DNA of 64,000 bases from Acanthosepion pharaonis (GCA_903632075.3 CAHIKZ030004296.1:1152501-1216500); one strand, 5' to 3'. Counted from the stretch's first letter, positions 1-9,707 are shown. Numbers and translations are program-made. The notes: a model not told the origin generated them from the sequence alone.

Positions 1-697
1 GTACTTTAGTCCAAAGAAAAAACCCAAATGAGTAATATAACCTAAAAAATAGAGTGCTCAATACGCTAAGTAGAGCTGGGATAAATCAAATAAATCCTAA
101 AGAGCCAGATTGCCTTGAAGATCCGTTTAGGTGAGACTTAGGCATCTCTTTCAGATTTATTTTATTTATATATAGTTTTAGAATAATTCTACTGCTAAGG
201 TAGTGCAAGGGTTTGGGTGTCAGACCTAGTCACCTCCATTGAACCAGTTTCTTCTGATCAAGGGCTTTTTCTTTCTTTCTCCCACCAGTCTTACTTTAAG
301 TACATGGCTCTCTTTCTATACCATCTTCTTAATCTGCTTATATGCCCCTTCAGTTCCACCAGTGGGGCCTTGGGGAGTGAATTATTTTCTTCAGAACAAT
401 TTTTCTCATCTCTTGCTTACTGACAAGTCTTTAATCCATTTTTCTCTCTTCTATCACTATCGGCATATTCAGCTTGAAAGCTGGATATACTGATAATGAT
501 AGAAACTATTAAAACTATTAGTGAGACAGTAGTTTACCATCGTCCAAAGAGACACATTTGTAGTGTTGAAATATAATTGTAATTGTGTAGCGATTTTTAA
601 CATATTTTTGTTTTAATATTCTAAAATAAATAATATTCAGCTCTACTTTGTATTGATCCCTCTTAACTAAATGTTATGGAGAGTGGAATTATACTCC
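1..697. other. AT-rich sequence without a recognised gene
   Basis: No domain, RNA or transposon protein is recognisable. Open frames here are short and pyrimidine-rich. The piece near 594-636 (around ttttaacatatttttg) recurs almost unchanged near 36395-36438, so at least that part is a dispersed repeat. Confidence 0.5.
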
Positions 698-716
698 ATT
701 TGTTCTCATTTTACCT

Positions 717-749
<33 letters not shown>

Positions 750-769
750 CGAATGTAATGAGAACAAAA
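698..769. repeat. (TA)n array at the axis of an inverted repeat
   Basis: A pure TA run (about 720-747) lies between arms of about 21 bp at 698-718 and 748-769. Each arm contains the sequence for tgttctcatt or its complement. The array therefore occupies the loop of a small palindrome. Confidence 0.7.
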
Positions 770-868
770 ATAATATATAAATTCTAACATTCACAGCATT
801 AATTCAAAAGGGCTCAATACTGATATTTTTTCATATAGTTCTTGTCTAATTGTTTTTGTCTATATGAA

Positions 869-871
<3 letters not shown>

Positions 872-942
<71 letters not shown>
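872..942. repeat. (TA)n microsatellite
   Basis: About 35 TA dinucleotides, followed by a short TAGA run. The flank just before it (about 820-870) is itself a short imperfect hairpin around tatatgaaaaa. Confidence 0.9.
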
Positions 943-944
<2 letters not shown>

Positions 945-1039
945 TAGATAATATTAGTGGTAAATATACACATACATATGCAATCATATATCTAAAATAT
1001 ATAAATATACATACAGACATACATATATATATATATTTG

Positions 1040-1118
1040 TGTAAAGAATAAATCCAAGAGGATAGAATCCAGGTAGAACTCAAAGTCCGGGACAGAGTAA
1101 TATATTAGTGTTTAAGTC
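1040..1118 (-). repeat. Rep-E fragment
   Basis: On the minus strand this matches the end of the dispersed Rep-E unit seen at 22904-23050, 41725-41870 and 60002-60290. The shared part runs through gttctacctggattctatcc. A (TA)n array follows directly, as it does at the other copies. Confidence 0.6.
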
Positions 1119-1119
1119 T

Positions 1120-1124
<5 letters not shown>

Positions 1125-1164
<40 letters not shown>
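1125..1164. repeat. (TA)n microsatellite
   Basis: About 20 TA units running into a short CA run. Confidence 0.9.
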
Positions 1165-1171
<7 letters not shown>

Positions 1172-1545
1172 TCACTTATATATCTTCACTAGGCTATTAT
1201 TTTGTTTTCTGGTATCATAAATATTAATTGTACTCAGTTAAATTTACAATTAAATTTTTATTTATTACTGTTTGAATTTATGTGCATATGTTTGTATTTA
1301 TACACTCATGCAAGCATATATATAGGTATATGCACATATATACATATAAACATGCATACACAGGTACATGTACACTTATGTCTGTGCTTTATTATAGATA
1401 ACTTCACCATTTAAGCACTAGTTTATTTTTTTGTATTTTTAGGACATTAATTATGGTTGGCTGGGTTAATAGAATTTGATTGACTATTTATATATAGTAT
1501 ATACTCCCACACACACCACACATATATATAATTTTTAAATATTTT

Positions 1546-1912
1546 TTTTTTTTTTAAAGTGTTTCACCCCAAGCAAAGCGGGAAGCCACTAGTACACAAG
1601 GGGTTACAGAGAGTTGGAGCAAGAGCAAAGAGGAGTGATAGAGGAAAGGATGAAGAGAAGGAGGGGATAGATCAAGGCATCTGGAGACGTCAATTGACAT
1701 TACATTTGAATAGTTGGAGATTATAGCTGTCAGGGAAACAGGAAAAGGGTAGGGAGTTCCACAGGCGAGAAGTGTAAGATATGAAGCTAGTGGAGTAGAA
1801 GAGATGGCTATATTTAACAGTTTCGACAGTGAAAGGGTGTGAGCGAAATGCCAGCCTAGTAGAACGCTTAAATTCATGAAGTCTGGGAACCAGCGAAAAC
1901 AGCTCATTAGTA
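1546..1912 (-). pseudogene. LINE-A 3' end (reverse transcriptase C-terminus)
   Basis: On the minus strand the translated pieces match the tail of a jockey/CR1-type LINE protein: FRWFPDFMNLSVLLGWHFAHTLSLSKLLN in one frame, and in the neighbouring frame the tail that normally reads RLWNSLP..YNLQ.FK.NVN. The sequence ends on the minus strand in ..CTTGGGGTGAAACAC followed by A-rich DNA, the 3' terminus shared by the copies at 33.3, 42, 44.7 and 48.4 kb. Only about 110 codons remain, with frameshifts, so it is a 5'-truncated dead copy. Confidence 0.75.
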
Positions 1913-2159
1913 TTTATACATTAAAATAAGTATTTGCTTATATCATGTTATCATTTATCCAATGTTTCATTTAATGGTTAGTAGTCTATTTGTTTTTACT
2001 TTGGTGTGATATATAATGGAAGTATTAATTATGTGAGGGTTAAGTTTGTTCATTTGTAGTTGTTTGTGTGTATGTATATATTTATATGTACAGGTACATA
2101 TGTCTAATAGTTGTTCATTTATTTATTTATTAATAAATTGGGTGGGTGGGTGAGCCAAA

Positions 2160-2544
2160 TTTTATTTCTTTTTGAACCGTTTTGTATTCTAGCTTGTTTG
2201 AACATCTGATGTTTCTTAGTGCTATTTCATATGTTTTATTTTCATTATTTACATTATTCAGACTATTGTCCTCATCTGTCGCCATATTTATTACAACATT
2301 TCGGTTGTTGTACGCTCTGGCCTTCTTCAGGTGGTTGGAATGTTGAACTGAACCCTTTACTTCACTCACTGGGGTAGACTGTTCTAGTTCCACATGCCAT
2401 GTTTAATGGATGTCAATTATCAGTTATCTCCTGTTAATTTCCCTCTGAAAGTTCTCCACTGCCTTAACCATGTATTGAACTCACACTCTTTGGGTCCATT
2501 CACTGGATCTAACTAACGCCTTTATCCACTGTGCCATGTGTCCT
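2160..2544 (-). mobile_element. SINE-3 (tRNA-derived) copy
   Basis: Read on the minus strand it starts with a tRNA-like head: box A-like TGGCACAGTGGATAAAGG, then box B-like GAGTTCAATAC. The body contains cctgaagaaggccagagcg and ends near gtctgaataatgtaaat. Other copies lie at 4385-4690, 5875-6198 and 46660-46990, all on the minus strand. The shared ends with a Pol III promoter-like head support a SINE rather than a gene. The family name is not known to me. Confidence 0.7.
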
Positions 2545-2679
2545 TGAGGAATAATTTTACCCTACTGGGATTTGTTGAAATTCTTTTATTTATAGATATA
2601 AATATTTGTCTAAATAGGTTGAGGGGAGGATGAAATTTTTTTTTTGAAATGAAAGGGTTGTTTAATATATATATATATA

Positions 2680-2750
2680 GCCACCGAAACCGTGAGATCA
2701 CCCCTGGTCGGCGGCTGATGAAGTCAGGGTATCGCACGTGCTAACACACG
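2680..2750. other. GC-rich 71-bp island between TA arrays
   Basis: A block much richer in GC than its surroundings, between a TA run and a poly-A stretch. It contains the near-complementary pair gccaccga and tcggcggc. No product is recognised. It may be a remnant of another SINE head. Confidence 0.4.
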
Positions 2751-2787
2751 TTATATGTTAAAAAAAAAAAAAAATATATGAATATTC

Positions 2788-2792
2788 GATTG

Positions 2793-2839
<47 letters not shown>

Positions 2840-2846
2840 TGGGTTG

Positions 2847-2913
<67 letters not shown>

Positions 2914-3033
2914 GGTTGTTTTTTATATATATATATATTGGGTTGTTTTATTTATATATATATATATATATTGGGTTGTTTTTATATATATATATATATT
3001 GGGTTGTTTTATATATATATATATATTGGGTTG

Positions 3034-3095
<62 letters not shown>

Positions 3096-3125
3096 GTTGT
3101 TTTATATATATATATATATATATAA
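2788..3125. repeat. Compound minisatellite: TTGGGTTGTTTT with variable (TA)n
   Basis: Seven copies of an ATTGGGTTGTTTT-type spacer (near 2839, 2911, 2938, 2972, 2999, 3026 and 3092) alternate with TA runs of very different length. An earlier degenerate spacer lies near 2651. The long Ile-Tyr open frames across it are artefacts of the TA repeat. Confidence 0.9.
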
Positions 3126-3179
3126 GTTTAACAAGCTTGTTAATAAAATGTGAAGAATAAAAAGCCAACAGAATGATAC

Positions 3180-3790
3180 CAATATTGGCAATAAAATTGA
3201 TATTTATTATATATTAAACTTTTGACAAAATTTAAGAATGAAGAGAAAGATTTTAATGTCAGAATTTTCAAAACACGCTTGTATGCTTTTTCAACATTAT
3301 GAGAAATAAACAAAGAAGTGGGACTTACTCTTCCAAGTGATGTTGTTGTTGCTTAGAGGTCTCCCTGTGAAAATTATATTCTCTGAGTAAAAACCCAAAT
3401 CCCTGTTTAATCTCTCAATGTGTGAATTTATTTTGAAAATAAATTTCAACTCCAATTTGCTTTATTCTTGTCAGCTGTTGAATGAAGATGCTAAAAGCAT
3501 GCATCTGATGTCATCAACTCTATGAAATGGTTGGTTGAAGTGTGCAGTGTTGTTATTGACCCTGACAATTTTTTTATGGTTATTGAACTGAAGATGGAAT
3601 TCTGTTCCAGTTTCTCCAACATAATTTCCTTTTTTGTATTTATGGCAGAAATATATATAGATTCCAAAATTTGCTTCAAGATGAAACAGAACTAATGCTT
3701 TTAATTTAATTATATAATTAAATTTGAAGTTTTTAGCTTCAGTTTTTGAAACATGGTAATTCCTGTGTAGCGAAGAAACCATATTTTAAA
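3180..3790 (-). pseudogene. Penelope-like element fragment with GIY-YIG endonuclease domain
   Basis: The minus-strand frame at 3471-3782 contains a GIY at residues 40-42 and YVGETG at 54-59. These are followed by a basic/His segment (NNHKK) and HFNQPFHRVDDIR, which match the GIY-YIG nuclease found at the C-terminus of Penelope-like retroelements, where it nicks DNA for target-primed insertion. The expected C-x-x-C type spacing before YVG is partly lost (CHKYKKGNYVG). Downstream on the minus strand the protein tail continues in broken frames (FGFLL) and runs into 3' sequence to about 3180. No reverse transcriptase part is present, so this is a 5'-truncated, inactive copy. A related fragment lies at 7510-7652. 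Confidence 0.65.
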
Positions 3791-3905
3791 TCAGTTACTT
3801 TATAATGTTTATGCTCTGTAAATTTACATTGAGCACTGTTTTGTAAAAATAAAAATATCAATAAGAACACTGGATTATATATCTTACTGTTCTTTCTTTT
3901 TATTA

Positions 3906-3929
3906 AAATATATATATATATATATATAA
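3906..3929. repeat. (TA)n microsatellite
   Basis: Short TA array directly against the left arm of the palindrome that follows. Confidence 0.85.
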
Positions 3930-4244
3930 TGATAATAAGAAGACAGTGACTTTAATTATCCATTTCAATTATAATTTATTTTGTAAATACCGAAAATACA
4001 CCGGACAGACACATTAGATTGGTAGTGGGGAGAGAACCAACTACAACCAACCACTAATCCCTTAGCCCTTTCTTTACCTATCCCTTCACTCTCACCTTCT
4101 CTCCCCACTACCAATCTAATGTATCTCTCCAGTGTATTTTCTCCATTTATAGAGGAGATTTCAGTCTGAAAAGTTGAGCACCTCAGTGTTCACAAAATAA
4201 ATTATAATCGAAATGAATAATTAAAGTAGCCATCTTCTTATCAT
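3930..4244. mobile_element. Foldback (palindromic MITE-like) element
   Basis: The arm 3930-4036 is the imperfect reverse complement of the right half ending at 4244. Both share tgataataagaaga-like outer ends and acattagattggtagtgggg inner ends. The right arm carries about 55 extra bases that include gagcacctcagtg. The loop is about 60 bp. There is no coding capacity. Such hairpins are typical of non-autonomous DNA elements or foldback elements. Confidence 0.75.
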
Positions 4245-4327
4245 TATAATGATCTGTAATCTACATTGAGCTCTCCCTGGATTTATATCCTCCTTAGAAT
4301 TATCCCTTCCAGTAACAAACTGGTAAA

Positions 4328-4389
<62 letters not shown>
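4328..4389. repeat. (TA)n microsatellite
   Basis: About 30 TA units. It lies at the 3' end of the minus-strand SINE-3 copy that follows. Confidence 0.9.
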
Positions 4390-4391
<2 letters not shown>

Positions 4392-4690
4392 CAGAGATGA
4401 GACGTTTTAACTGTTTACACAATTTATGTTGTTCAGACTGTTGTTCTCATTTTTAATACATTGAAATTTTGAACGGACACTTTATTTAGTCTATAGGTGT
4501 AGATTGTTCTACTTTCAAGTGCCATGTCTTTTATGGATATCTAAGTTTCAGTTAATTCCCTTTATTAACTCAACTCTCCAAGTTTATGTTCACCTCTGGT
4601 ATAGCCAGGCATTAAACTCATAACTCTTTGGATTAAGTCACTTTTGCATTGCTTCAACCAACACTTTTATCTACTGGGCATTGTGTGCAC
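4385..4690 (-). mobile_element. SINE-3 copy
   Basis: The minus strand reads a head similar to the 2.2-kb copy (tgcccagtagataaaagtg, then atgagtttaatgcc), with a diverged body and the tail gtctgaacaacataaattgtg. The usual cctgaagaaggc segment is missing here. The same segment is found on the opposite strand at 4700-4785. Confidence 0.6.
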
Positions 4691-4699
4691 GGGGATATG

Positions 4700-4783
4700 C
4701 ATCACCTGAAGAAGGCATAGAATGGCTAAAATGTTGTCAAAATGACAATAAAGATGAGTACAACAGTTTGAACAATGTAAATA

Positions 4784-4785
<2 letters not shown>
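4700..4785 (+). repeat. SINE-3 tail fragment in inverted orientation
   Basis: This segment contains cacctgaagaaggcatagaa through gaacaatgtaaatagtg, the distal part of SINE-3, on the plus strand. With 4385-4690 it forms a head-to-head pair of fragments followed by a (TA)n run at 4786-4814. Confidence 0.55.
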
Positions 4786-4818
<33 letters not shown>

Positions 4819-4887
4819 TACACACACTACCCCCAGAGTTAGCATAGGATGAACTTGATAGAGGAGTGGAAAAAAAAAAAAAAAAAA

Positions 4888-5193
4888 TGGAAAAAGCTCT
4901 CAGTCATTGGAAAAAGAATGGAATCAATTATCACACTTATACTTTGAAAAACTTTTGCAACAAATGTCAAAAATTGGTGCTGCAGCTAAAGGAGGATATT
5001 TTGATGAGAGCAAAATTTAATCATAAAATGCTTTTTACCTTTTTTTCATAATAAAATTTCTAATAAACAATCAGGTCTCACTTTTTTCTTAACCATATAT
5101 AATAATTTTTTTCTTATATAAAGTACAAAACAACTACTTTTGAGGCCAAATTTAAAAAAAATTATCAAGAGTGGCCTCAAACGTTGATCTGTA

Positions 5194-5198
<5 letters not shown>
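4888..5198 (+). pseudogene. Tc1-like transposase C-terminus and 3' inverted repeat
   Basis: The plus strand encodes KLLQQMSKIGAAAKGGYFDESKI followed by a stop. This resembles the last residues of Tc1-like transposases (..IxAKGGYF-ES-I). An adjacent frame gives KNFCNKCQKLV, consistent with the preceding helix. About 120 bp later, gagtggcctcaaacgttgat reads on the other strand as a Tc1-style terminal repeat (ATCAACGTTTGAGGCCACTC). The catalytic region and 5' end are absent, apparently cut off at the poly-A/TA region near 4880, so the copy is dead. Confidence 0.5.

Positions 5199-5227
<29 letters not shown>
5199..5227. repeat. (TA)n microsatellite
   Basis: About 14 TA units next to the Tc1-like terminus. 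Confidence 0.85.
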
Positions 5228-5231
<4 letters not shown>

Positions 5232-5870
5232 ATTGTATCAATAATACTTGCCTTAATTTCTGATCACAGACAATCCGTTCCTTCCTAACATCAATGAATT
5301 GCTACAGTTAAATCAAGTGTACTGTATTTACATGATTCTGTTTGCAGTTCTTGCTTTAATTCCTGACCACTAACAATCCCTTTCCAAATAATACAAACAA
5401 AAATAATTTAAAAAATATATTCCAAAAACTTGATCCATCTCCATCTTTGCCTATTTGTCTTTCAACTGAAAGAATTACTGACCAAATCTGACAATCCCTA
5501 CCCAGAATGCATCTGATTTCAGCATATTCTTGAAAAGCAGCTTAGGTAATCAAGAAGGCAAGATGAAAGAAAGAACATTTCAGTCTCTTACACCCACCAC
5601 CCACACTTTTACCCACAGATGTGTCCCATCTGTCAAAGTCAGCCATCTGTGAGCAATATGAAGAGTTTATTATTGAAGAATATTATCACTTAACAAAACA
5701 AAAAATTGCTCAGCAATATTTGATGAACAAACAGGAAATATGAGTTTTCACATTGATATTTTATTAATATTTCAAGATTTATTTACATATGAATATGTCC
5801 TCAAGGTCACTTGAATAAATATTTATTGCTTGTTAATCAAACTACAATATTTGAGTTTTTAAGATAAATT
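5228..5870. other. Non-coding stretch with three degenerate ~105-bp units
   Basis: Segments beginning near 5251, 5349 and 5466 share a pattern like ttgccttaatt..ctgaccac..acaatcc. This suggests an old tandem array with a period near 105 bp. Nothing protein-coding is recognised. Confidence 0.4.
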
Positions 5871-5874
5871 TTCA

Positions 5875-6198
5875 CCATTATTTCAAACACTTTGTAAAGT
5901 TTCTGTCTATATTTCTGAGATAAGGTATTATGTACACTATTTACATTATTCGGACTATTGTCTTCATCTTTGTTGCCATATTTATTACGTTTCAGCAGTT
6001 GTATGCTCTGGCTTTCTTCAGGTGGTTGGAATATCAAACTGAACCCTTTATTTCACTAACTGGGGTAGACTGTTCTAGTTCCCCGTGCCATGTTTTAATG
6101 GATGTCAGTTATCTCCTGTTAATTCCCCTCTCCAAGTTCTTCACCGCCTTAACCAGGTATTGAACTCAAACTCTTTGGGTCCTGTCACTGGATCTAAC
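5875..6198 (-). mobile_element. SINE-3 copy
   Basis: Closely similar to the 2160-2544 copy over the whole body (cctgaagaaagccagagcat, actagaacagtctacccc). The tRNA-like head is cut short near gttagatccagtgac. Minus strand. Confidence 0.7.
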
Positions 6199-6446
6199 CT
6201 TGAGGACATCTGTGTATGAATTTCTGGGTATTATAAACCTAATGTCTTCAGCCTCCATTTTTTACCAGATCTCATATTGCAATTTTTTGCTGTTATCATT
6301 GCATGTTTTTACCATGTACTTTGTAAAGTTGTTATTTTTTTCTTGTTTTCAACATATTTTGTTTTATTCATTCTCTTCATTTTCTCATTCTATATTACAT
6401 TTGTTGATTTACTTTTAAATAATCAGTGGTTTTGTTTTTTGGGTTT
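6199..6446. other. T-rich sequence without a recognised feature
   Basis: Pyrimidine-rich plus strand. The open frame of about 70 codons has no recognisable domain. Confidence 0.4.
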
Positions 6447-6870
6447 ACATTAATGTTCATCCTGTACAAGGCCCGGGGGCCACTTGAGGTAGAGGGTTAC
6501 ATTAAGGGGTAGTTTACATTAATAGGAGGAGAAGATAATGGTTGACTCTAAACTTGAACATGTTAAGATTGCAGTGATTGGGGAAACATCCTCTTAGGAG
6601 TCTGTTCCACAGAGCAGTGGTTCACAGGAAGAAGCTGCCATAAAAGTTAGACTTGATGTAACCAAGGAATGTAGTTCATCCAAGCATTTTCCATGGAAAT
6701 AGCTATAGAGCTGTGAGAGGCTCACCACATCTTGCCTGTGAGAGAGAGATTAGAAGGTAGAAAATAATTCTACAACAACAACTCAGAGATTCTTTTGCAC
6801 TGGAAAAATGAGGACCAGACAGCTCCTGCCAAAATATGGCAACAGGACTCCATTTTCAGCCTGATCTGTC
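6447..6870 (-). pseudogene. LINE-B 3' end
   Basis: On the minus strand, pieces in several frames read IRLKMESCCHI (equivalent to the family's IRPKMEYCCHIW), SLWNRLPRGCFPDH-like sequence and a final segment through Phe-Lys-Ser-Val-Asn. The 3' end is ggccttgtacaggatgaaca followed by T/A-rich DNA. The better copy at 51-54 kb aligns throughout. Stops and frameshifts make it non-coding. Confidence 0.65.
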
Positions 6871-7029
6871 TATTTTTAGCAATATCTATGTGAAGGTGTA
6901 CTTTCATTAGAAAAGAAACCTTTACTCAAAATGCAATTTATTGATTGATTTGATTTTTATGGTTTATCAACTGTCTTACTAATTACTTAACCATAGCTGC
7001 AGGAAGAAGAGGTTGATTCATACCTTTCC

Positions 7030-7143
7030 TAATTGTATTTGCATGTAAGTAAATATAATGAACTCAACTGGAATTAGAACTCAGCTCTTTGATTAACAAT
7101 TCTGAGCCATTATCATTACACTGCCCACACATCCATATGGCAC
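7030..7143 (-). mobile_element. SINE-2 head fragment
   Basis: The minus strand reads a head with tggctcagaattgttaatca and gagttctaattccagttgag, then ttacatgcaaatac, matching the 5' part of the copies at 12.7, 36.8 and 47.9 kb. The second half is missing. Confidence 0.5.
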
Positions 7144-7307
7144 CTGATATTTCCAAGCAGTCATCCATCTAGGTATTGACCAGGCTCAACATTGCTCAAC
7201 CAGAGATCATGCGGGAACAAATGTTTCAACAGGATATGGCTGTAAGCCAAAAGACAATCTATGACTCCACTATATATATAATGAAGATAAGATATAATCC
7301 AGGACTC

Positions 7308-7312
<5 letters not shown>

Positions 7313-7360
<48 letters not shown>

Positions 7361-7376
7361 AGTGTGTGTGTATGTA
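7313..7376. repeat. (TA)n(TG)n microsatellite
   Basis: A TA array changes into TG and then GTATG repeats. Confidence 0.9.
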
Positions 7377-7509
7377 TATATAAATAAAAAGAAAGAACAG
7401 TAAGACATAATGAATACGCGAACATCCCTCGACTGGTTGAAATGAATTTCTCTGTTTCCTTGGAAACGTAAATTATGATTTTTGCTGACTTTAAAACCCA
7501 GTAATTTTA

Positions 7510-7646
7510 TAAGTTACTCCAAAATCCGCTTGAGGATGAAATGGAACTAATGTCTTTAATTTAATTACAAAATTAAATTTGGACCTTCCATTTTTGAAAC
7601 ATGGTTAGAACTGTGTAGCAGAAAAACCATATTCTAAATCAGTAAT

Positions 7647-7652
<6 letters not shown>
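7510..7652 (-). repeat. Fragment related to the Penelope-like copy at 3.6-3.8 kb
   Basis: The tract caaaatccgcttgaggatga through aaaccatattctaaatcag is a diverged copy of 3668-3795. In addition, the motif aaaaagaaagaacagtaaga near 7386 occurs as its reverse complement near 3880. The two regions therefore share more than the protein part. Confidence 0.55.

Positions 7653-7700
<48 letters not shown>
7653..7700. repeat. (TA)n microsatellite
   Basis: About 24 TA units adjoining the Penelope-related fragment. Confidence 0.9.
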
Positions 7701-7707
<7 letters not shown>

Positions 7708-7997
7708 TAATACTATTAATTCAGCTAAAAGTGATGTGAAATTTATAAGAATTTAACATATTTTTCAGACGAGTAAAAATTCTGTCGTGAAGCACTTAAT
7801 AGGTAATGAGAGTTATAATATTGAATAAATCAAGAAAATGTTCAAGTTGAGCAACTCAACTGTTTCATTTTGAAACAATCGTACTTATCAGATCTCATAT
7901 TTTGAATCTTCAGAATGAACAAACAATACTTTTAACTTTCTAGAATTAGCACTCATTTCTTTCAGAAAATATAACTGTGAGATTTCTTGTGTGTTTA

Positions 7998-8007
<10 letters not shown>

Positions 8008-8039
<32 letters not shown>

Positions 8040-8070
8040 TAGATAGATAGATATATATAGATATATATAA
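8008..8070. repeat. (TA)n/(GATA)n microsatellite
   Basis: A TA run followed by TAGA units, directly against the left arm of the next palindrome. Confidence 0.9.
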
Positions 8071-8267
8071 ATGACATAAAAATAAAACTATTTTACCCCA
8101 TTTATATGGCCATTTTGCTCCTAGAGAGAGAAATTTCCTGGAGCTTGTCAATACTAAAAGGTGTTATCAAACTTTTTAGTATTGACAAGCTCCAGGGAAT
8201 TTCTCTCTTTAGGAGCAAAATGGACAAATAAATGGGGTACAATGGAGTTTCATTTTTATGTAATTCA
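8071..8267. mobile_element. Foldback (palindromic MITE-like) element
   Basis: Arms at 8071-8158 and 8174-8267 are near-perfect reverse complements. Examples are gagcttgtcaatactaaaa against ttttagtattgacaagctc, and tgacataaaaat against atttttatgtaa. The loop is only about 15 bp. A TA/GATA array lies at the left edge. No coding content. Confidence 0.85.
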
Positions 8268-8399
8268 TTTCTATGCTCTATAATAAATATATTGAGCTAA
8301 CTTTTGTGGATCAGTTTTAATATTTTATATTATTAGGATTCACTTGGATTACTTACCCACAGACTTTTACCTGTATATATATATATTAAATTGCGCAGT

Positions 8400-8830
8400 A
8401 TATATATTATAAAGAAGTAATTATACAAAGAATTAATTAGCAATGTTAATATGGTTAATGGTGAAATCACAGAGCTCATAAGACTTAATGAGACATTAAC
8501 TTACTATCAATTCCTTGAATAACGCGATCCTTATATTTGAATTGTTGACAGATGGAATTAATGATCCTGGGCCAAGTACTTTCAACAATTTCAAATTGTC
8601 ATCTTCAGGGCATAATATTTCTATTTACAGGTAAACAACAAGATGAAATAAATGTAGTGTAGACAAAAATGTATTTCTAAAAATATGCCATTTATTGACA
8701 GTTATATTATTCTGGAACATGCAATACTGCAATACTAGAGTCCTTGTTTAAATGATTCAAGTGAGAATTTTGTTTGAATTAAGTAATGTGATAAATCCAT
8801 GAATTTTTTGTTGTTGCATGTGTTTTCACA
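8400..8830. repeat. Dispersed repeat XY, copy 1
   Basis: It has two modules. Module X (8400-8640, with acgcgatccttat and caagtactttc) matches the reverse complement of 28720-28990. Module Y (8690-8830, with ggaacatgcaa and gataaatccatgaatt) matches 28545-28675 in the same orientation. Coding is not evident. Confidence 0.55.
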
Positions 8831-8924
8831 CACACACAGACACACAGACAGTAGCCTGAGAGCCACAAGTTCAAATCCTGCCAGAGAGAGCAAATTTTTC
8901 TTTAATAAGATTTCTCAAATATTC

Positions 8925-9045
8925 AAGTCAGTAGATGAAAATAAATAAATATACTGTTTAATAAATAAACAGAGCACTTACTCAAATACAAATGTCTACT
9001 AGAAATAATTTTTAAAGTGATAAAGATCTGTCCAATCAATAAAAA
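8925..9045. repeat. Dispersed ~110-bp repeat (pair with 14876-14985)
   Basis: The shared core runs from atactgtttaataaataaa through gtgataaagatctg. Only two copies are seen in this window. Confidence 0.55.
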
Positions 9046-9304
9046 AATCCATTCTAAAATTCTCAGTGTTTTCTGTTTGGATATAAAACTGCAGATATGA
9101 AAAAGTTTGTGAGATTCTATGATGGGAGAAATTTCGCTTGAAGCCACAAAATTTGGTCTTGCCTGACTGACTGACTGCTCTTTGTGGTGGGCAGTTTATC
9201 CACAACTTCAAGCACAATACTCTATACCTTAACAAAAAATTGGAAAAATACAATAAAAAAATTAAACAGACAGACCTTGTCACTACTTTTTAATCAAACT
9301 TGTT

Positions 9305-9309
<5 letters not shown>

Positions 9310-9387
<78 letters not shown>
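9310..9387. repeat. (TA)n(GA)n microsatellite
   Basis: About 27 TA units followed by about 11 GA units. Confidence 0.9.
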
Positions 9388-9388
<1 letters not shown>

Positions 9389-9537
9389 TCATCTGAAGAT
9401 TGCAATGAAGCTGACATCTGCCATGCAATGTTGATTCTTATTCACAAACTTTCGATATGTGTAAATACTATAGTGAGCACTCTTCCCCAATAATTATATC
9501 AAATTTTAAATAACTATATGCACACACATATATATGA

Positions 9538-9641
9538 GTAGACATTGAGGTCAACATCCAGTGGCGACAAGCTGTTTCAGGCCTGATGATTGCATTTAAG
9601 CATGAAACAGACTGTCACCACAGAGTATCGACCTCAATGTC

Positions 9642-9645
<4 letters not shown>
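9538..9645. mobile_element. Foldback MITE-like element between TA arrays
   Basis: Left arm 9538-9581 (tagacattgaggtcaaca..ctgtttcaggc) pairs with right arm 9600-9645 read in reverse complement (tagtggacattgaggtcgat..ctgtttcatgc). The loop is about 18 bp. Both outer edges meet TA-rich sequence, as expected if the element inserts into TA. Confidence 0.8.

Positions 9646-9704
<59 letters not shown>
9646..9704. repeat. (TA)n microsatellite
   Basis: A TA array with one CA interruption, abutting the foldback element. Confidence 0.9.

Positions 9705-9707
<3 letters not shown>

Noticed and set aside
2680..2750. Hammerhead ribozyme (GAAA and CTGATGA within 30 bp)
   Set aside because: The order and the stems do not fit any permuted hammerhead. 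The complementary pair gccaccga/tcggcggc lies before both core motifs instead of forming stem II, and no cleavage triplet is placed correctly.
2778..3153. Long Ile-Tyr open frames over TA repeats here, at 814-1083, 23.9-24.9 kb and 60.5-60.7 kb
   Set aside because: They are translations of (TA)n and simply lack stop codons in one frame. No start context or non-repeat sequence supports a gene.
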